Source of the DNA: Thermoguttaceae bacterium | GTDB taxonomy: Bacteria > Planctomycetota > Planctomycetia > Pirellulales > Thermoguttaceae | Direction of reading: 5' to 3' | Length of the DNA stretch: 14,211 nucleotides | Assembly: GCA_017454585.1 (NCBI GenBank) | Contig: JAFTCU010000062.1 | Location: 1 to 14,211 of the forward strand | In this document: positions 1 through 6,264 of the stretch, piece by piece | Layout of the letters: the number at the start of each line of letters is the position of its first letter | Numbering within the stretch: the first letter of the stretch is position 1 | Notes under the pieces: generated by a model | Database searches by the model: none | What the model saw: only the letters and a program-made list of their open reading frames with translations | Told to the model about the DNA's origin: nothing | Position numbers and translations under genes: made by a program

Positions 1-42
1 AGCCGATGGTAGTACTGCAAGTGCGAGAGTAGGTATTGCCGG
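1..42 (+). rRNA. rrf: 5S ribosomal RNA, 3' end (partial)
   Basis: The first 42 bases match the conserved 3' part of bacterial 5S rRNA: GCCGATGGTAGT at 2-13, then TGCGAGAGTAGG at 22-33, then the closing strand TTGCCGG of the terminal helix at 36-42. The 5' two thirds lie outside the window. A run of T starts at 43, so transcription or processing probably ends there. It marks the downstream end of an rRNA operon on the + strand. The exact 3' end is uncertain by a few bases. Confidence 0.9.
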
Positions 43-63
43 TTTTTTTATTTTAAATGCATA

Positions 64-167
64 CGGGGACGACGCTTCCAGCGTCGTCTTAAAAATATTT
101 GATGACGCTGGAAGCGTCATCCCCGCAAGTTTTATTTTTGAGGCGACGCTGGAAGCGTCATCCCCGC
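64..167. repeat. REP-like hairpin repeat cluster, three copies
   Basis: There are three copies of one GC-rich unit. Copy A (64-88) reads CGGG followed by stem GACGACGCT (68-76), loop TCC and stem AGCGTCGTC (80-88). Copy B (101-125) is inverted relative to A, with an 8-bp stem (102-109 / 113-120), loop GGA and a CCCCG tail. Copy C (143-167) is in the same orientation as B, with a 6-bp stem GACGCT/AGCGTC. A and B face each other across 12 A/T-rich bases, as paired REP elements do. Copy C stops four bases before the stop codon of the minus-strand gene at 171. The same unit recurs at 1411-1480. No transposase is in the window. Confidence 0.85.
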
Positions 168-170
168 AGA

Positions 171-1331
171 TCATTTCCTTTCAATTTTCCGGTAATTGAT
201 CCACGCCGACATGATGTGCTGGACGTTGTCGATCCGGACGATGTACGCCTTTTTCGGGCCTCCCGGAAGACGCCAGGCCGCCGAAGACGGAAAACCGCCG
301 CGGAGATAATCGCCCTGGATCTGAGCGCGGAGCAGGAACCCGCAAAGCCGGTCAAGGGCCGCGAGGATCTTTTTCTGGAGGGCCGGGTCGTCTTTCATCA
401 CGGCGTAAATCGCGATCAGCCCCTCGGCCTTCGTCCCGTTGCTGCACGGGCTGATGTTCCCGCCCATCGAGCCGTCCGCGATGAGGTTTTCCGGCTTCAA
501 GATCTGCGTCGGGAGGACCATCTCCGCCATCTGCCGCGCGTGGAAAATGAGCCGTTTCTTTTCATCGGGCGTGAGGCCATTCTTCGGATTTTCGAGCAGC
601 TTCCGCGTCGCCAGCATCGCCCAGTGGTCAAATTCGGGCACCACTTTCAGATCTTTTCGCGAGTCGGCCAGGAAAAAGAGCGCCTTCTTGCACCCATCGA
701 GCCACTTTTCCTGCGGGTCCACATCATAGAGGTAAAGCAGCCCAAGCGCCGCCTCGCCGGGATAGTACATCGAGATGAACCCGCCGTCGCAGGACTTCGT
801 CGAATAGACGTACTTCGACCAGAAACTTCCGTCTTCCTTCTGCATGTACAGGATGAAATCGCCCATTCCCTGAACGGTTTCAAGCGGCACCGCCCCTTCC
901 GCGACAAGGTCCGTGATCCCGAGCAGCGCCAGCCCCACGGCCCCGACCTTGGCCTGCGGCTCCGGCACGCTTTCCTCCTCCGGCGTCGAAACGATGGTGC
1001 ACATTCCATCCTGGATTTCGATGCAGTAGTTCTTGAGCAGGTAATCCGCCAGACGCAGCCGGGCCGCGTGCATTTTCGGATTGTTCGGGTTGGCCTCTTC
1101 GTAAAGGCGCGTCGAGTAGATCGTTCCCGCATGACGTAAAATATTGTACCGGTTCACGTTCGGCAGAATGCTGGGGTTCACGTGGCGCTCATAGGCCAGC
1201 CGGCCCGCGTCGCTGGTATTCGCGATGATGTACCCCGCCGCCAGCTCGATCCCCTCATCAACGTTGACCTGGGCCTGAACCAGAGAAAGAGCAAAAACCA
1301 GTACAAGAAAGGCGAAAACGGCACGTTTCAT
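171..1331 (-). CDS. Secreted protein, probable alpha/alpha-toroid (prenyltransferase/squalene cyclase-like) fold
   Basis: A 386-residue protein. The start is the ATG at 1331, because GGAGG lies 5 nt upstream; the upstream in-frame ATG at 1343 has no such signal. Residues 1-20 are a signal peptide (hydrophobic core, VQA before Gln21), so it is exported. The rest is helical, with repeated segments rich in Tyr, Leu and Ala: RYNILRHAGTIYS (61-73), YYPGEAALGLLYLYD (189-203), EFDHWAMLATRKL (233-245), TKAEGLIAIYAV (300-311) and a C-terminal RIDNVQHIMSAWINY (366-380). This layout suggests an alpha/alpha barrel as in terpenoid cyclases and six-hairpin glycosidases. I see no catalytic DXDD or other diagnostic motif, so the activity is unknown. 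It is transcribed alone from a promoter at 1373-1401 and its stop codon lies beside a REP-like repeat. Confidence 0.8.
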   Translation of the reverse strand: MKRAVFAFLVLVFALSLVQAQVNVDEGIELAAGYIIANTSDAGRLAYERHVNPSILPNVNRYNILRHAGTIYSTRLYEEANPNNPKMHAARLRLADYLLKNYCIEIQDGMCTIVSTPEEESVPEPQAKVGAVGLALLGITDLVAEGAVPLETVQGMGDFILYMQKEDGSFWSKYVYSTKSCDGGFISMYYPGEAALGLLYLYDVDPQEKWLDGCKKALFFLADSRKDLKVVPEFDHWAMLATRKLLENPKNGLTPDEKKRLIFHARQMAEMVLPTQILKPENLIADGSMGGNISPCSNGTKAEGLIAIYAVMKDDPALQKKILAALDRLCGFLLRAQIQGDYLRGGFPSSAAWRLPGGPKKAYIVRIDNVQHIMSAWINYRKIERK

Positions 1332-1372
1332 ACAAACCTCCAATGGGGAAAAGGGATGATTCCAATTTTTCC

Positions 1373-1401
1373 AGTTTAGCCGATTTCACGTAAAAAGTCA
1401 A
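1373..1401 (-). promoter_or_regulatory. sigma70-like promoter for the toroid-protein gene
   Basis: On the minus strand, TTGACT (1396-1401) is followed by a 17-nt spacer and TAAACT (1373-1378). Transcription would start near 1366, giving a leader of about 35 nt before the ATG at 1331. The promoter begins about ten bases from repeat copy D. Confidence 0.6.
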
Positions 1402-1410
1402 GAGAAAATT

Positions 1411-1480
1411 ACGGGGACGACGAATCCAGCGTTATCAGTAAGTGTAAATTTTTTTGACGACGCTGGAAGCGTCGTCCCCT
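1411..1480. repeat. REP-like repeat pair (one degenerate copy)
   Basis: Copy D (1411-1436) begins ACGGGGACGACG, as copy A at 64 does, but its stem is decayed (AATCCAGCGTTATC). Copy E (1456-1479) is perfect: stem GACGACGCT, loop GGA, stem AGCGTCGTC, then CCC. D and E are inverted relative to each other across 19 bases, repeating the A/B arrangement. Copy E ends directly against the TAA stop codon (1480-1482) of the minus-strand HAD gene. In the direction of that transcript the hairpin is followed by A residues, so it is not a standard rho-independent terminator. Confidence 0.8.
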
Positions 1481-2193
1481 TAAAGTAGTTCTTCTAATGC
1501 GTCTTCCAGCTTGCGGTAGTCGTTGACGGTGAAGAACCGGATGTCGGAGTTATAGACCTGCTCGTCGTTTCCGCCGATGCCATAATCGTCGCCGACGTAA
1601 GCCACTTCGTCGTGCGTCAGGCCGTGGGCTTTGCAGTACTGGTCCAGGGCATAGTATTTATTGTACGGGTACGGCGCGATGTCGAACGAGCTGGAGCCGC
1701 CGATGAAGACCGTGCAGCCGGGAAACGCCGCCACCACGTCGTCGTACATCACCTTGCGCTTGGCGCGGTCCGGGTCGAACGCCAGTTTGTCCTCGATTTT
1801 CGCCTTGGTCCCGAGCAGCGGGAACGTGATCATTCCCGAGGCGTGGAATTCGACCGCCTCGCCAGCGTAATCGGTGTAGCCGTATTTCTTTCTCAGGGTG
1901 TCACATTCTCTCAGGGCGTGTTCCCGGTCCGGCTCGCAGTGCGCGTCCTCGATGATGTCGAGGGTTTTCGTCTCGGGATTGTAGCGGGAGACCTGCATCC
2001 CGTAGTTCCCGATGACGTCGATCGGGAAGCCGTCCATCTGCCCGAAAATACGCAGACACGCGCCGGCGCCGACCATCAAAAGCTGGTACTTCTTCGCGAG
2101 ACGTTCCAGAACGGAGCGATTCTTCTCTTCGAGCGGCGTGCGGTGCTGGGTCAATGTTCCGTCGAGGTCAAAAGCGATGAGTTTGTATGGCAT
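1480..2193 (-). CDS. HAD superfamily (IIB) phosphatase, phosphomannomutase-like
   Basis: A 237-residue cytoplasmic protein starting at an ATG with AGGAG 6 nt upstream. HAD motif I is DLDGT, with nucleophile Asp9 and Asp11. The C-terminal core resembles eukaryotic PMM2: GGSSSFDIAPYPYNKYY (165-181, Lys179 as motif III), then GDD (201-203) and GGND (207-210) as motif IV. Motif II is odd: MVGAGAC (40-46) lacks the usual Ser/Thr. By eye, Thr129 sits where PMM2 has the phosphate-binding Arg141, and His117 replaces another Arg. The fold is therefore PMM-like but mannose phosphate is a doubtful substrate. A general sugar-phosphate phosphatase is the safer call. It lies 21 nt downstream of the DUF262-HNH gene on the same strand, so co-transcription is likely. 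A biological link to that gene is unproven. Confidence 0.85.
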   Translation of the reverse strand: MPYKLIAFDLDGTLTQHRTPLEEKNRSVLERLAKKYQLLMVGAGACLRIFGQMDGFPIDVIGNYGMQVSRYNPETKTLDIIEDAHCEPDREHALRECDTLRKKYGYTDYAGEAVEFHASGMITFPLLGTKAKIEDKLAFDPDRAKRKVMYDDVVAAFPGCTVFIGGSSSFDIAPYPYNKYYALDQYCKAHGLTHDEVAYVGDDYGIGGNDEQVYNSDIRFFTVNDYRKLEDALEELL

Positions 2194-2214
2194 GAGGTGC
2201 TCCTGAAGTATTGA

Positions 2215-3375
2215 TTACCGGTTTCCTTTCGCCCGATTGTGCGTTTTGCAGAGCATCTGGCAGTTTTTGATGTTCGTGGCTCCGCCTTTGCTCCAGGCGG
2301 TTACGTGGTCCGCGTCCATATCGCCCGGTTTCCAGATTTTCTTCGCGTTGTCGGTCTTTTCCAAAGCGCAGAGCGGGCAGTTGGAAATCCCGTTTTCTTT
2401 GGCCCTGGCGGTTTGTTGGGCGTAAATGGTTTTTTTGGTCGCTTCGTCGAAAACGCGAACATTCAACAAAGCCGGGTATTTCTCGCCCCCGAGAATATAC
2501 TCGTAAATCCCGGATTTTTGGGTGACATAAGGGTCGGCGAGAAGTTCCTGAACCCGCTTTGAAACGGCCTGAATGTCGTAAGGCGTATTATGGAATTCTT
2601 TATAAAGCCGCCCCCATTCCAGGCCGCGCATGGAGCTGTCCGTATCGATGAAGGTGGTCGAGATCCAGTCAATGACCGTGTTAAAGTACGTTTCCAGCTC
2701 GGTAATTTTCGTATCTTTCCGGTGTTTGCTCATGTAACCGGAAATGTTTCCATCGCTCACCCAATCCAGCGCGGTGTGTAAAAAGTCCTGACGATTGGCC
2801 ACCCCTTTAATGTAGGTGCTCCATTTCTGGACGTGGCTATTCTGTGAGTTGCTGAAAACTGCCTTGGCCGCGGTGATGAACGGACCGGAATAAACGGCAT
2901 TGAGGATCTCCTGCTCGTTGAGCGGCACTCCCGCGATGTTGACGGTCTTGAACCATTCTTTGATTTCCTGTTCTTCACCGTCACAAACATAGACCAAAAT
3001 CGGATAGTCCAGAATCTTTTTCTGAATCTCATCATCCAGACCGGAAAAATTATGCTCCATCCCGTTAATTTTCACGGCAAATTTTTCGGTGACGAAGCGC
3101 CCGAAGCTGGTGATCCTCTGCTGGCCGTCCAGAACTTCAAAACGTCCTTCCGGGGCGGTATTGAAATAAAAAAGTCCGAGCGGATACCCCTTCAGAATCG
3201 ACTCAATGACCGCGACGTCTTTTTTCCCATCGGCGTAAATGTAATTCCGCTGGTACTCCGGCTGGATCGTAAGTTTCCCGTTCAGACCGTAAAGACCTTT
3301 ACCTTCGTGCTCATTATAGACGAAGCCTTTGCAAATGTCGCGAATGGTAAAATCGGTTTGAAGTGTGGTTTTCAT
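2215..3375 (-). CDS. DUF262 and HNH endonuclease domain protein, probable restriction component
   Basis: A 386-residue protein with two parts. The N-terminal DUF262 (ParB/GmrS-like) domain shows [11 protein letters not shown] at 37-47 and [10 protein letters not shown] at 81-90; in GmrSD-type proteins such regions bind or hydrolyse nucleotides. The C-terminal HNH nuclease domain has CPLC (333-336), the catalytic DADH with His357, and CKTHNRAK (376-383), giving zinc-binding and metal-binding residues. The middle (about 100-310) is helical with no motif I recognise. Its ATG overlaps the TGA of the upstream methyltransferase gene by 4 bases (ATGA), which points to coupled translation. Known DUF262 proteins include type IV restriction enzymes and defence nucleases. 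Pairing with an EcoRI-family methyltransferase suggests DNA restriction. Whether it cuts unmodified or modified DNA cannot be read from the sequence. Confidence 0.88.
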   Translation of the reverse strand: MKTTLQTDFTIRDICKGFVYNEHEGKGLYGLNGKLTIQPEYQRNYIYADGKKDVAVIESILKGYPLGLFYFNTAPEGRFEVLDGQQRITSFGRFVTEKFAVKINGMEHNFSGLDDEIQKKILDYPILVYVCDGEEQEIKEWFKTVNIAGVPLNEQEILNAVYSGPFITAAKAVFSNSQNSHVQKWSTYIKGVANRQDFLHTALDWVSDGNISGYMSKHRKDTKITELETYFNTVIDWISTTFIDTDSSMRGLEWGRLYKEFHNTPYDIQAVSKRVQELLADPYVTQKSGIYEYILGGEKYPALLNVRVFDEATKKTIYAQQTARAKENGISNCPLCALEKTDNAKKIWKPGDMDADHVTAWSKGGATNIKNCQMLCKTHNRAKGNR

Positions 3376-4580
3376 TTCTTCGATTCCTTCGGGTTGAGGT
3401 GGCGAATGAAAATTCGGTGATAAGTGGTCTGAACTCGAATCCCATCCTTCTCATAATAAGGGTGTATCCCATCATCCATTACAATAGCCGGGCATTTCCC
3501 GAATGTAGAACCAGTACGTCCATTGGGTTTGCCGTCTTGGGTATATCCGATATATTTACTGTAGTCTTTGCCAAGATTTAAAGTTTGAGGATCGCTTGGA
3601 GCACTAATCATACCAACAATTTCAAATTGCTCCGGGCAATATTTATCTAAAAAGGAAACTGGAACACCCATGACACCGCTGTAATCCGATGGGATTGCAT
3701 CCGTGTAAGGGACTTCAATTGCGTCATAATTATCATAGTGAAGATAATCAGACCGACCTTTTAATTCTTTGTGTTTACTATACTTCAAATTGTCTTCCAT
3801 AGTCATCAAAGAAAGCGGCTCGTGACGACGGGCATGGTCGAGGTTTGTGAGCCAACAACAGTTCCTGAATTTTACCAAGCCGGTTTGTGGATCATATACC
3901 CCGCCGGCATAAGAATTAGCATCACCTAGAGGCTTAAAAAAAGCGTTTCCTTTATGGAATCCATTACCAAGCCACATCTTGTTTTCTTGAATGTATGGGA
4001 ACACCTCTTTATAGGTGATGGCGTTCATGCTCCCGATGATGAGGAATTTCTTCTTCCCCTTCATGATCCACGCCAGGAACTCGCGGAACATGGAAAAAGG
4101 CGGATTCGTGATGATAATATCCGCTTCCTCCCTCAAAGCGGTGACTTCATTGCTTCGGAAGTCGCCGTCCATATCCATATATTTCCATTCCAGATCGTCA
4201 ATGTCGATTTTGCCGTTCTGGTTCGTGTCGTGGTCCAATACAAAAATTTTCCCGTTTCTTTTGGAACGGTCCGTGTCGTATTCAGGACTTCCAGTTTCAA
4301 AATCGGTCGGGTTCCACGAGAGCATCATGTTGTTTTTGCTCTCAATGGCGTAGCTGGTGCTGATGAGTTTTTTCAGGCCGAAGAACTCGAAGTTTTGCGC
4401 GAAAAATTTGGTGAAGTTCGACCATTCCGGATCGTCGCACGGGCAGAGGATCGTTTTCCCGCGAAAAACGTCCGGGTCGAACTCCAAATAGGCGTTCACC
4501 TCTTTCTGAATGTCGGGGTACTGCGTGTAAAACTCGTCGTTCTTGGCTTTTTTCGCAGCCTGAAGGTTTTCGTTTGGCAT
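3372..4580 (-). CDS. EcoRI-family adenine-specific DNA methyltransferase
   Basis: A 402-residue protein from the ATG at 4580. The frame stays open upstream to 4676, but that stretch runs through a palindromic repeat, and [20 protein letters not shown] is where the family starts. It transfers methyl from SAM to adenine N6 in DNA. Seen: DEFYTQ (15-20), [13 protein letters not shown] (44-56, the family's variant SAM site), DGDFRSNEV (138-146), catalytic NPPF (159-162), CCWLTNLDH (241-249) and a C-terminal [10 protein letters not shown] (302-311). All have close counterparts in M.EcoRI as I remember it. It is longer than M.EcoRI (about 326 residues). Part of the extra length is an acidic EF-hand-like stretch at 116-130, and more is at the C-terminus. 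No EcoRI-type endonuclease is adjacent; the overlapping partner is DUF262-HNH. GC content falls in the 3' half. The target sequence is unknown; GAATTC is only a guess from the family. Confidence 0.9.
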   Translation of the reverse strand: MPNENLQAAKKAKNDEFYTQYPDIQKEVNAYLEFDPDVFRGKTILCPCDDPEWSNFTKFFAQNFEFFGLKKLISTSYAIESKNNMMLSWNPTDFETGSPEYDTDRSKRNGKIFVLDHDTNQNGKIDIDDLEWKYMDMDGDFRSNEVTALREEADIIITNPPFSMFREFLAWIMKGKKKFLIIGSMNAITYKEVFPYIQENKMWLGNGFHKGNAFFKPLGDANSYAGGVYDPQTGLVKFRNCCWLTNLDHARRHEPLSLMTMEDNLKYSKHKELKGRSDYLHYDNYDAIEVPYTDAIPSDYSGVMGVPVSFLDKYCPEQFEIVGMISAPSDPQTLNLGKDYSKYIGYTQDGKPNGRTGSTFGKCPAIVMDDGIHPYYEKDGIRVQTTYHRIFIRHLNPKESKK

Positions 4581-4614
4581 AAATTCGCGTTTTAGTTTTG
4601 AATTATGGATTGTT

Positions 4615-4650
4615 GCGGCCGGGCCGGCCGCGGACGGCGAGCCGCCGTCC
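4615..4650. repeat. Two abutting GC-rich hairpins upstream of the methyltransferase
   Basis: Hairpin one is GCGGCCG (4615-4621), loop GGC, CGGCCGC (4625-4631). Hairpin two starts on the next base: GGACGGCG (4632-4639), loop AGC, CGCCGTCC (4643-4650). Both stems are perfect. They lie 35-70 bases upstream of the methyltransferase ATG at 4580, either in its leader or in its promoter region. No T run follows on the minus strand, so termination is unlikely. They may be a mobile palindromic repeat or may affect expression of the restriction cassette. Confidence 0.75.
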
Positions 4651-5057
4651 CTCCGTATTGTTTTATTAGACCACAAACCGAAGAACTTTTCAAGGGGGAG
4701 CAGGGGAGAATTTAACGAAACCGGAAAGTTCCTTTAAAAGCAAAACAGCGCAGAGAAAACCCTGCGCTGCTTCGTGTGGTATCGTGGTATAGGGCGGACA
4801 CTGGGATAAGGGACTCCTATTTAATTGGTTACCATTCAGAAAAGTTATTTCTTTTTCAATACCTACTCTATCGGCATAAAAAGATTTAACCCAAATAAAA
4901 AAACAAAATTTCAGTTTGCGCTGGTTGTGAAACTCAGAGAAAATGAAACACATAGGCAAATTGAGAGGAAGTAAATCCCTGCCTGCATCAAAATAAAGAA
5001 GATTTTCGTGAAATCAGGCAAAATTTTCTAAACTTCCGAACTGCTCAGAAGAAAAAG
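4651..5057. other. Gene-poor spacer between restriction cassette and tRNAs
   Basis: About 400 bases, A/T-rich at 4800-5050. An 89-codon open frame on the minus strand (4690-4959) has no ribosome site or family resemblance that I can see. The only clear structure is the hairpin at 4746-4769. I cannot assign a promoter for the methyltransferase with confidence. Confidence 0.6.
4741..4769 (-). terminator. Possible rho-independent terminator on the minus strand
   Basis: CAGCGCAG (4746-4753) and CTGCGCTG (4762-4769) form a perfect 8-bp stem with an 8-nt loop. On the minus strand the stem is followed by TTTTGCTTTT. It could end read-through from the tRNA-Arg unit at 5058-5254 before the methyltransferase gene. 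The T tract is interrupted, so the call is moderate. Confidence 0.4.
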
Positions 5058-5131
5058 TACACCCTACAGGGTTCGAACCTGTAACCTTCGGTTCCGTAGA
5101 CCGATGCGCTATCCAATTGTGCCAAGGGTGC
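5058..5131 (-). tRNA. tRNA-Arg (anticodon ACG), copy 1
   Basis: A 74-nt cloverleaf on the minus strand. The acceptor stem is GCACCCT/AGGGTGT with a G1-U72 wobble and discriminator A73. The anticodon stem is TCGGT/ACCGA with loop CTACGGA, anticodon ACG at 5095-5097, read as ICG after deamination. The variable loop is AGGTT and the T arm is ACAGG/CCTGT around TTCGAAC. The CCA end is not encoded. The D stem has GCAC opposite GCGC, so position 12-23 is A against C. Its twin 50 bases upstream has T12 there and is otherwise the same. The gene follows copy 2 in the same transcript. Confidence 0.93.
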
Positions 5132-5180
5132 AAAAAAGGCGCCTTTGCCCTTCCGGACAAAGACACCCCAAAAGGAGAAG

Positions 5181-5254
5181 TACACCCTACAGGGTTCGAA
5201 CCTGTAACCTTCGGTTCCGTAGACCGATGCGCTATCCAATTGAGCCAAGGGTGC
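5181..5254 (-). tRNA. tRNA-Arg (anticodon ACG), copy 2
   Basis: A tandem duplicate of the preceding tRNA gene, first in the transcript, with anticodon at 5218-5220. It differs from copy 1 only at position 12 (T instead of A). GCTC in the D arm is the usual bacterial sequence, but it faces GCGC, so pair 12-23 is mismatched here too (T against C). CCA is not encoded. The 49-bp spacer between copies contains the palindrome AAAGGCGCCTTT (5135-5146). A promoter lies at 5289-5316. Confidence 0.95.
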
Positions 5255-5288
5255 AGCTTCACGAGGTTTCCCTCAATGATTACTGACA

Positions 5289-5316
5289 AGTATAACACGT
5301 TCCCTTATTTTTTCAA
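5289..5316 (-). promoter_or_regulatory. sigma70-like promoter for the tRNA-Arg pair
   Basis: On the minus strand, TTGAAA (5311-5316) is followed by a 16-nt spacer and TATACT (5289-5294). The start would be near 5282, about 28 nt before the first tRNA. The -35 box overlaps the TGA stop codon (5313-5315) of the upstream hydrolase gene. Confidence 0.6.
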
Positions 5317-6242
5317 GGGGGGGATGGTGAATTTTCCTCAAGAAAGTGACCATTCGTCAAAAATTCACGAACGTTTTCAAATGTTTCGATTTTGTTGGGA
5401 ACCATACAGTGGTCGCCGCGGATTTTTTTCCATTCTTTCGCATTATCGAGCCGGGTCGCGGAAATGGCTAAAACTGCGTCGTTTTCCTCGCCGCCAAAAT
5501 ACCCGTCTTCGCCATAACCCGCGAGGATACCGAACTCGCAGCGTGGAAGTCCGTACTTTTCCTTCATTTCCGGACCTTTCATGGAAAGTTGATCCAGGAC
5601 CGGGATAAGCAGGCCAAGCGGCCCGGCGTTATGGTCACGAGCGACCTCAGCCCCCTGATTCGGAGGGCAGATTTGAACCAGCCGGCCAATGGGAATGTTT
5701 TCCGGGCGTTTGTCGTAATTGCCGAGGAAGTACCGCATAATGATGCTTCCCAGACTATGCCCAACGAAATCCACCCGCTCGGCCCCTTCAAGAGAAGCGA
5801 TGATTTCCGCGAGCTGGTCGGTAGCCTGTTCGATCGTCACAGAAAACGCGGGGTAGGAAACGTTTAAAACCGCCGTGTAATCGCCGGTTTCACGGAACCA
5901 GATCGCCATATTTTCGAGCAGGATCGACCCGGAGGCGAAGCCATGCAGGAGGACCAGAACTTTCCCGGATGGCGCGGGAATTTCCTGCCCGGCGAGGATT
6001 TTCTCGCAAAATTCCCGGCTTCCACTCGCCCGGCAGACGCCCAATGGGTCCAGAAGCCGGTACTGATCCGCGAGAATGGATTTTTGGATGTGCCACTCTC
6101 CGCGGAATTGTACGTCCTTCCAGAAGAAGATCCCGCCCACGGTCTGCGTGTTGGGCGTCGAATCCAATCCGGGAAGCTGGGCGAGTGCGGGCAGGGCGGT
6201 GAGTAGCAGGAAAACGAGGCTGAAAATGAGGCGGTGCTTCAT
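5313..6242 (-). CDS. Secreted alpha/beta hydrolase (lipase/esterase-like)
   Basis: A 309-residue protein from the ATG at 6242. The longer open frame to 6398 would overlap the upstream gene and lose the signal peptide. Residues 1-21 form a signal peptide (ALPALA before Gln22). The alpha/beta hydrolase core has an oxyanion-hole segment LLHGF (98-102), the nucleophile elbow GHSLG with Ser163, a likely acid Asp255 in GGEENDAV, and His278 in GDHCMVP, so the triad looks complete. The closest general match is the lipase class 2/PGAP1-like group that cleaves ester bonds of lipids or peptidyl substrates. It starts 22 nt after the solute-binding protein gene and looks like the last gene of that unit. 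Ribosome-binding sequence is weak. The substrate is not identifiable. Confidence 0.87.
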   Translation of the reverse strand: MKHRLIFSLVFLLLTALPALAQLPGLDSTPNTQTVGGIFFWKDVQFRGEWHIQKSILADQYRLLDPLGVCRASGSREFCEKILAGQEIPAPSGKVLVLLHGFASGSILLENMAIWFRETGDYTAVLNVSYPAFSVTIEQATDQLAEIIASLEGAERVDFVGHSLGSIIMRYFLGNYDKRPENIPIGRLVQICPPNQGAEVARDHNAGPLGLLIPVLDQLSMKGPEMKEKYGLPRCEFGILAGYGEDGYFGGEENDAVLAISATRLDNAKEWKKIRGDHCMVPNKIETFENVREFLTNGHFLEENSPSPP

Positions 6243-6264
6243 AAAACGCTGACGCAAAAAAGAG

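Noticed and set aside
64..167. Possible CRISPR array
   Set aside because: The repeats are palindromes in both orientations with irregular short A/T-rich spacers, and there are no cas genes.
99..1139. 346-codon open frame on the + strand opposite the toroid-protein gene
   Set aside because: It is an antisense shadow. The minus-strand frame has a signal peptide, a strong ribosome site and a promoter; the + frame is Arg/His-rich and runs into the repeats.
3372..4580. Naming the system EcoRI-like with GAATTC as target
   Set aside because: Only the methyltransferase family supports it; no EcoRI-type nuclease is present and several GAATTC sites occur in the window, so specificity cannot be stated.
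4581..4676. N-terminal extension of the methyltransferase frame
   Set aside because: The added 32 codons come from the palindromic repeat; family proteins begin at the N-E-N-L segment encoded from 4580.
4690..4959. 89-codon open frame on the minus strand
   Set aside because: No ribosome site, no family resemblance, and it spans the hairpin at 4746-4769.
5014..5298. Open frames encoding AQLDSASVYGTEGYRFEPC-type peptides
   Set aside because: They are translations of the two tRNA-Arg genes, a well-known false protein.
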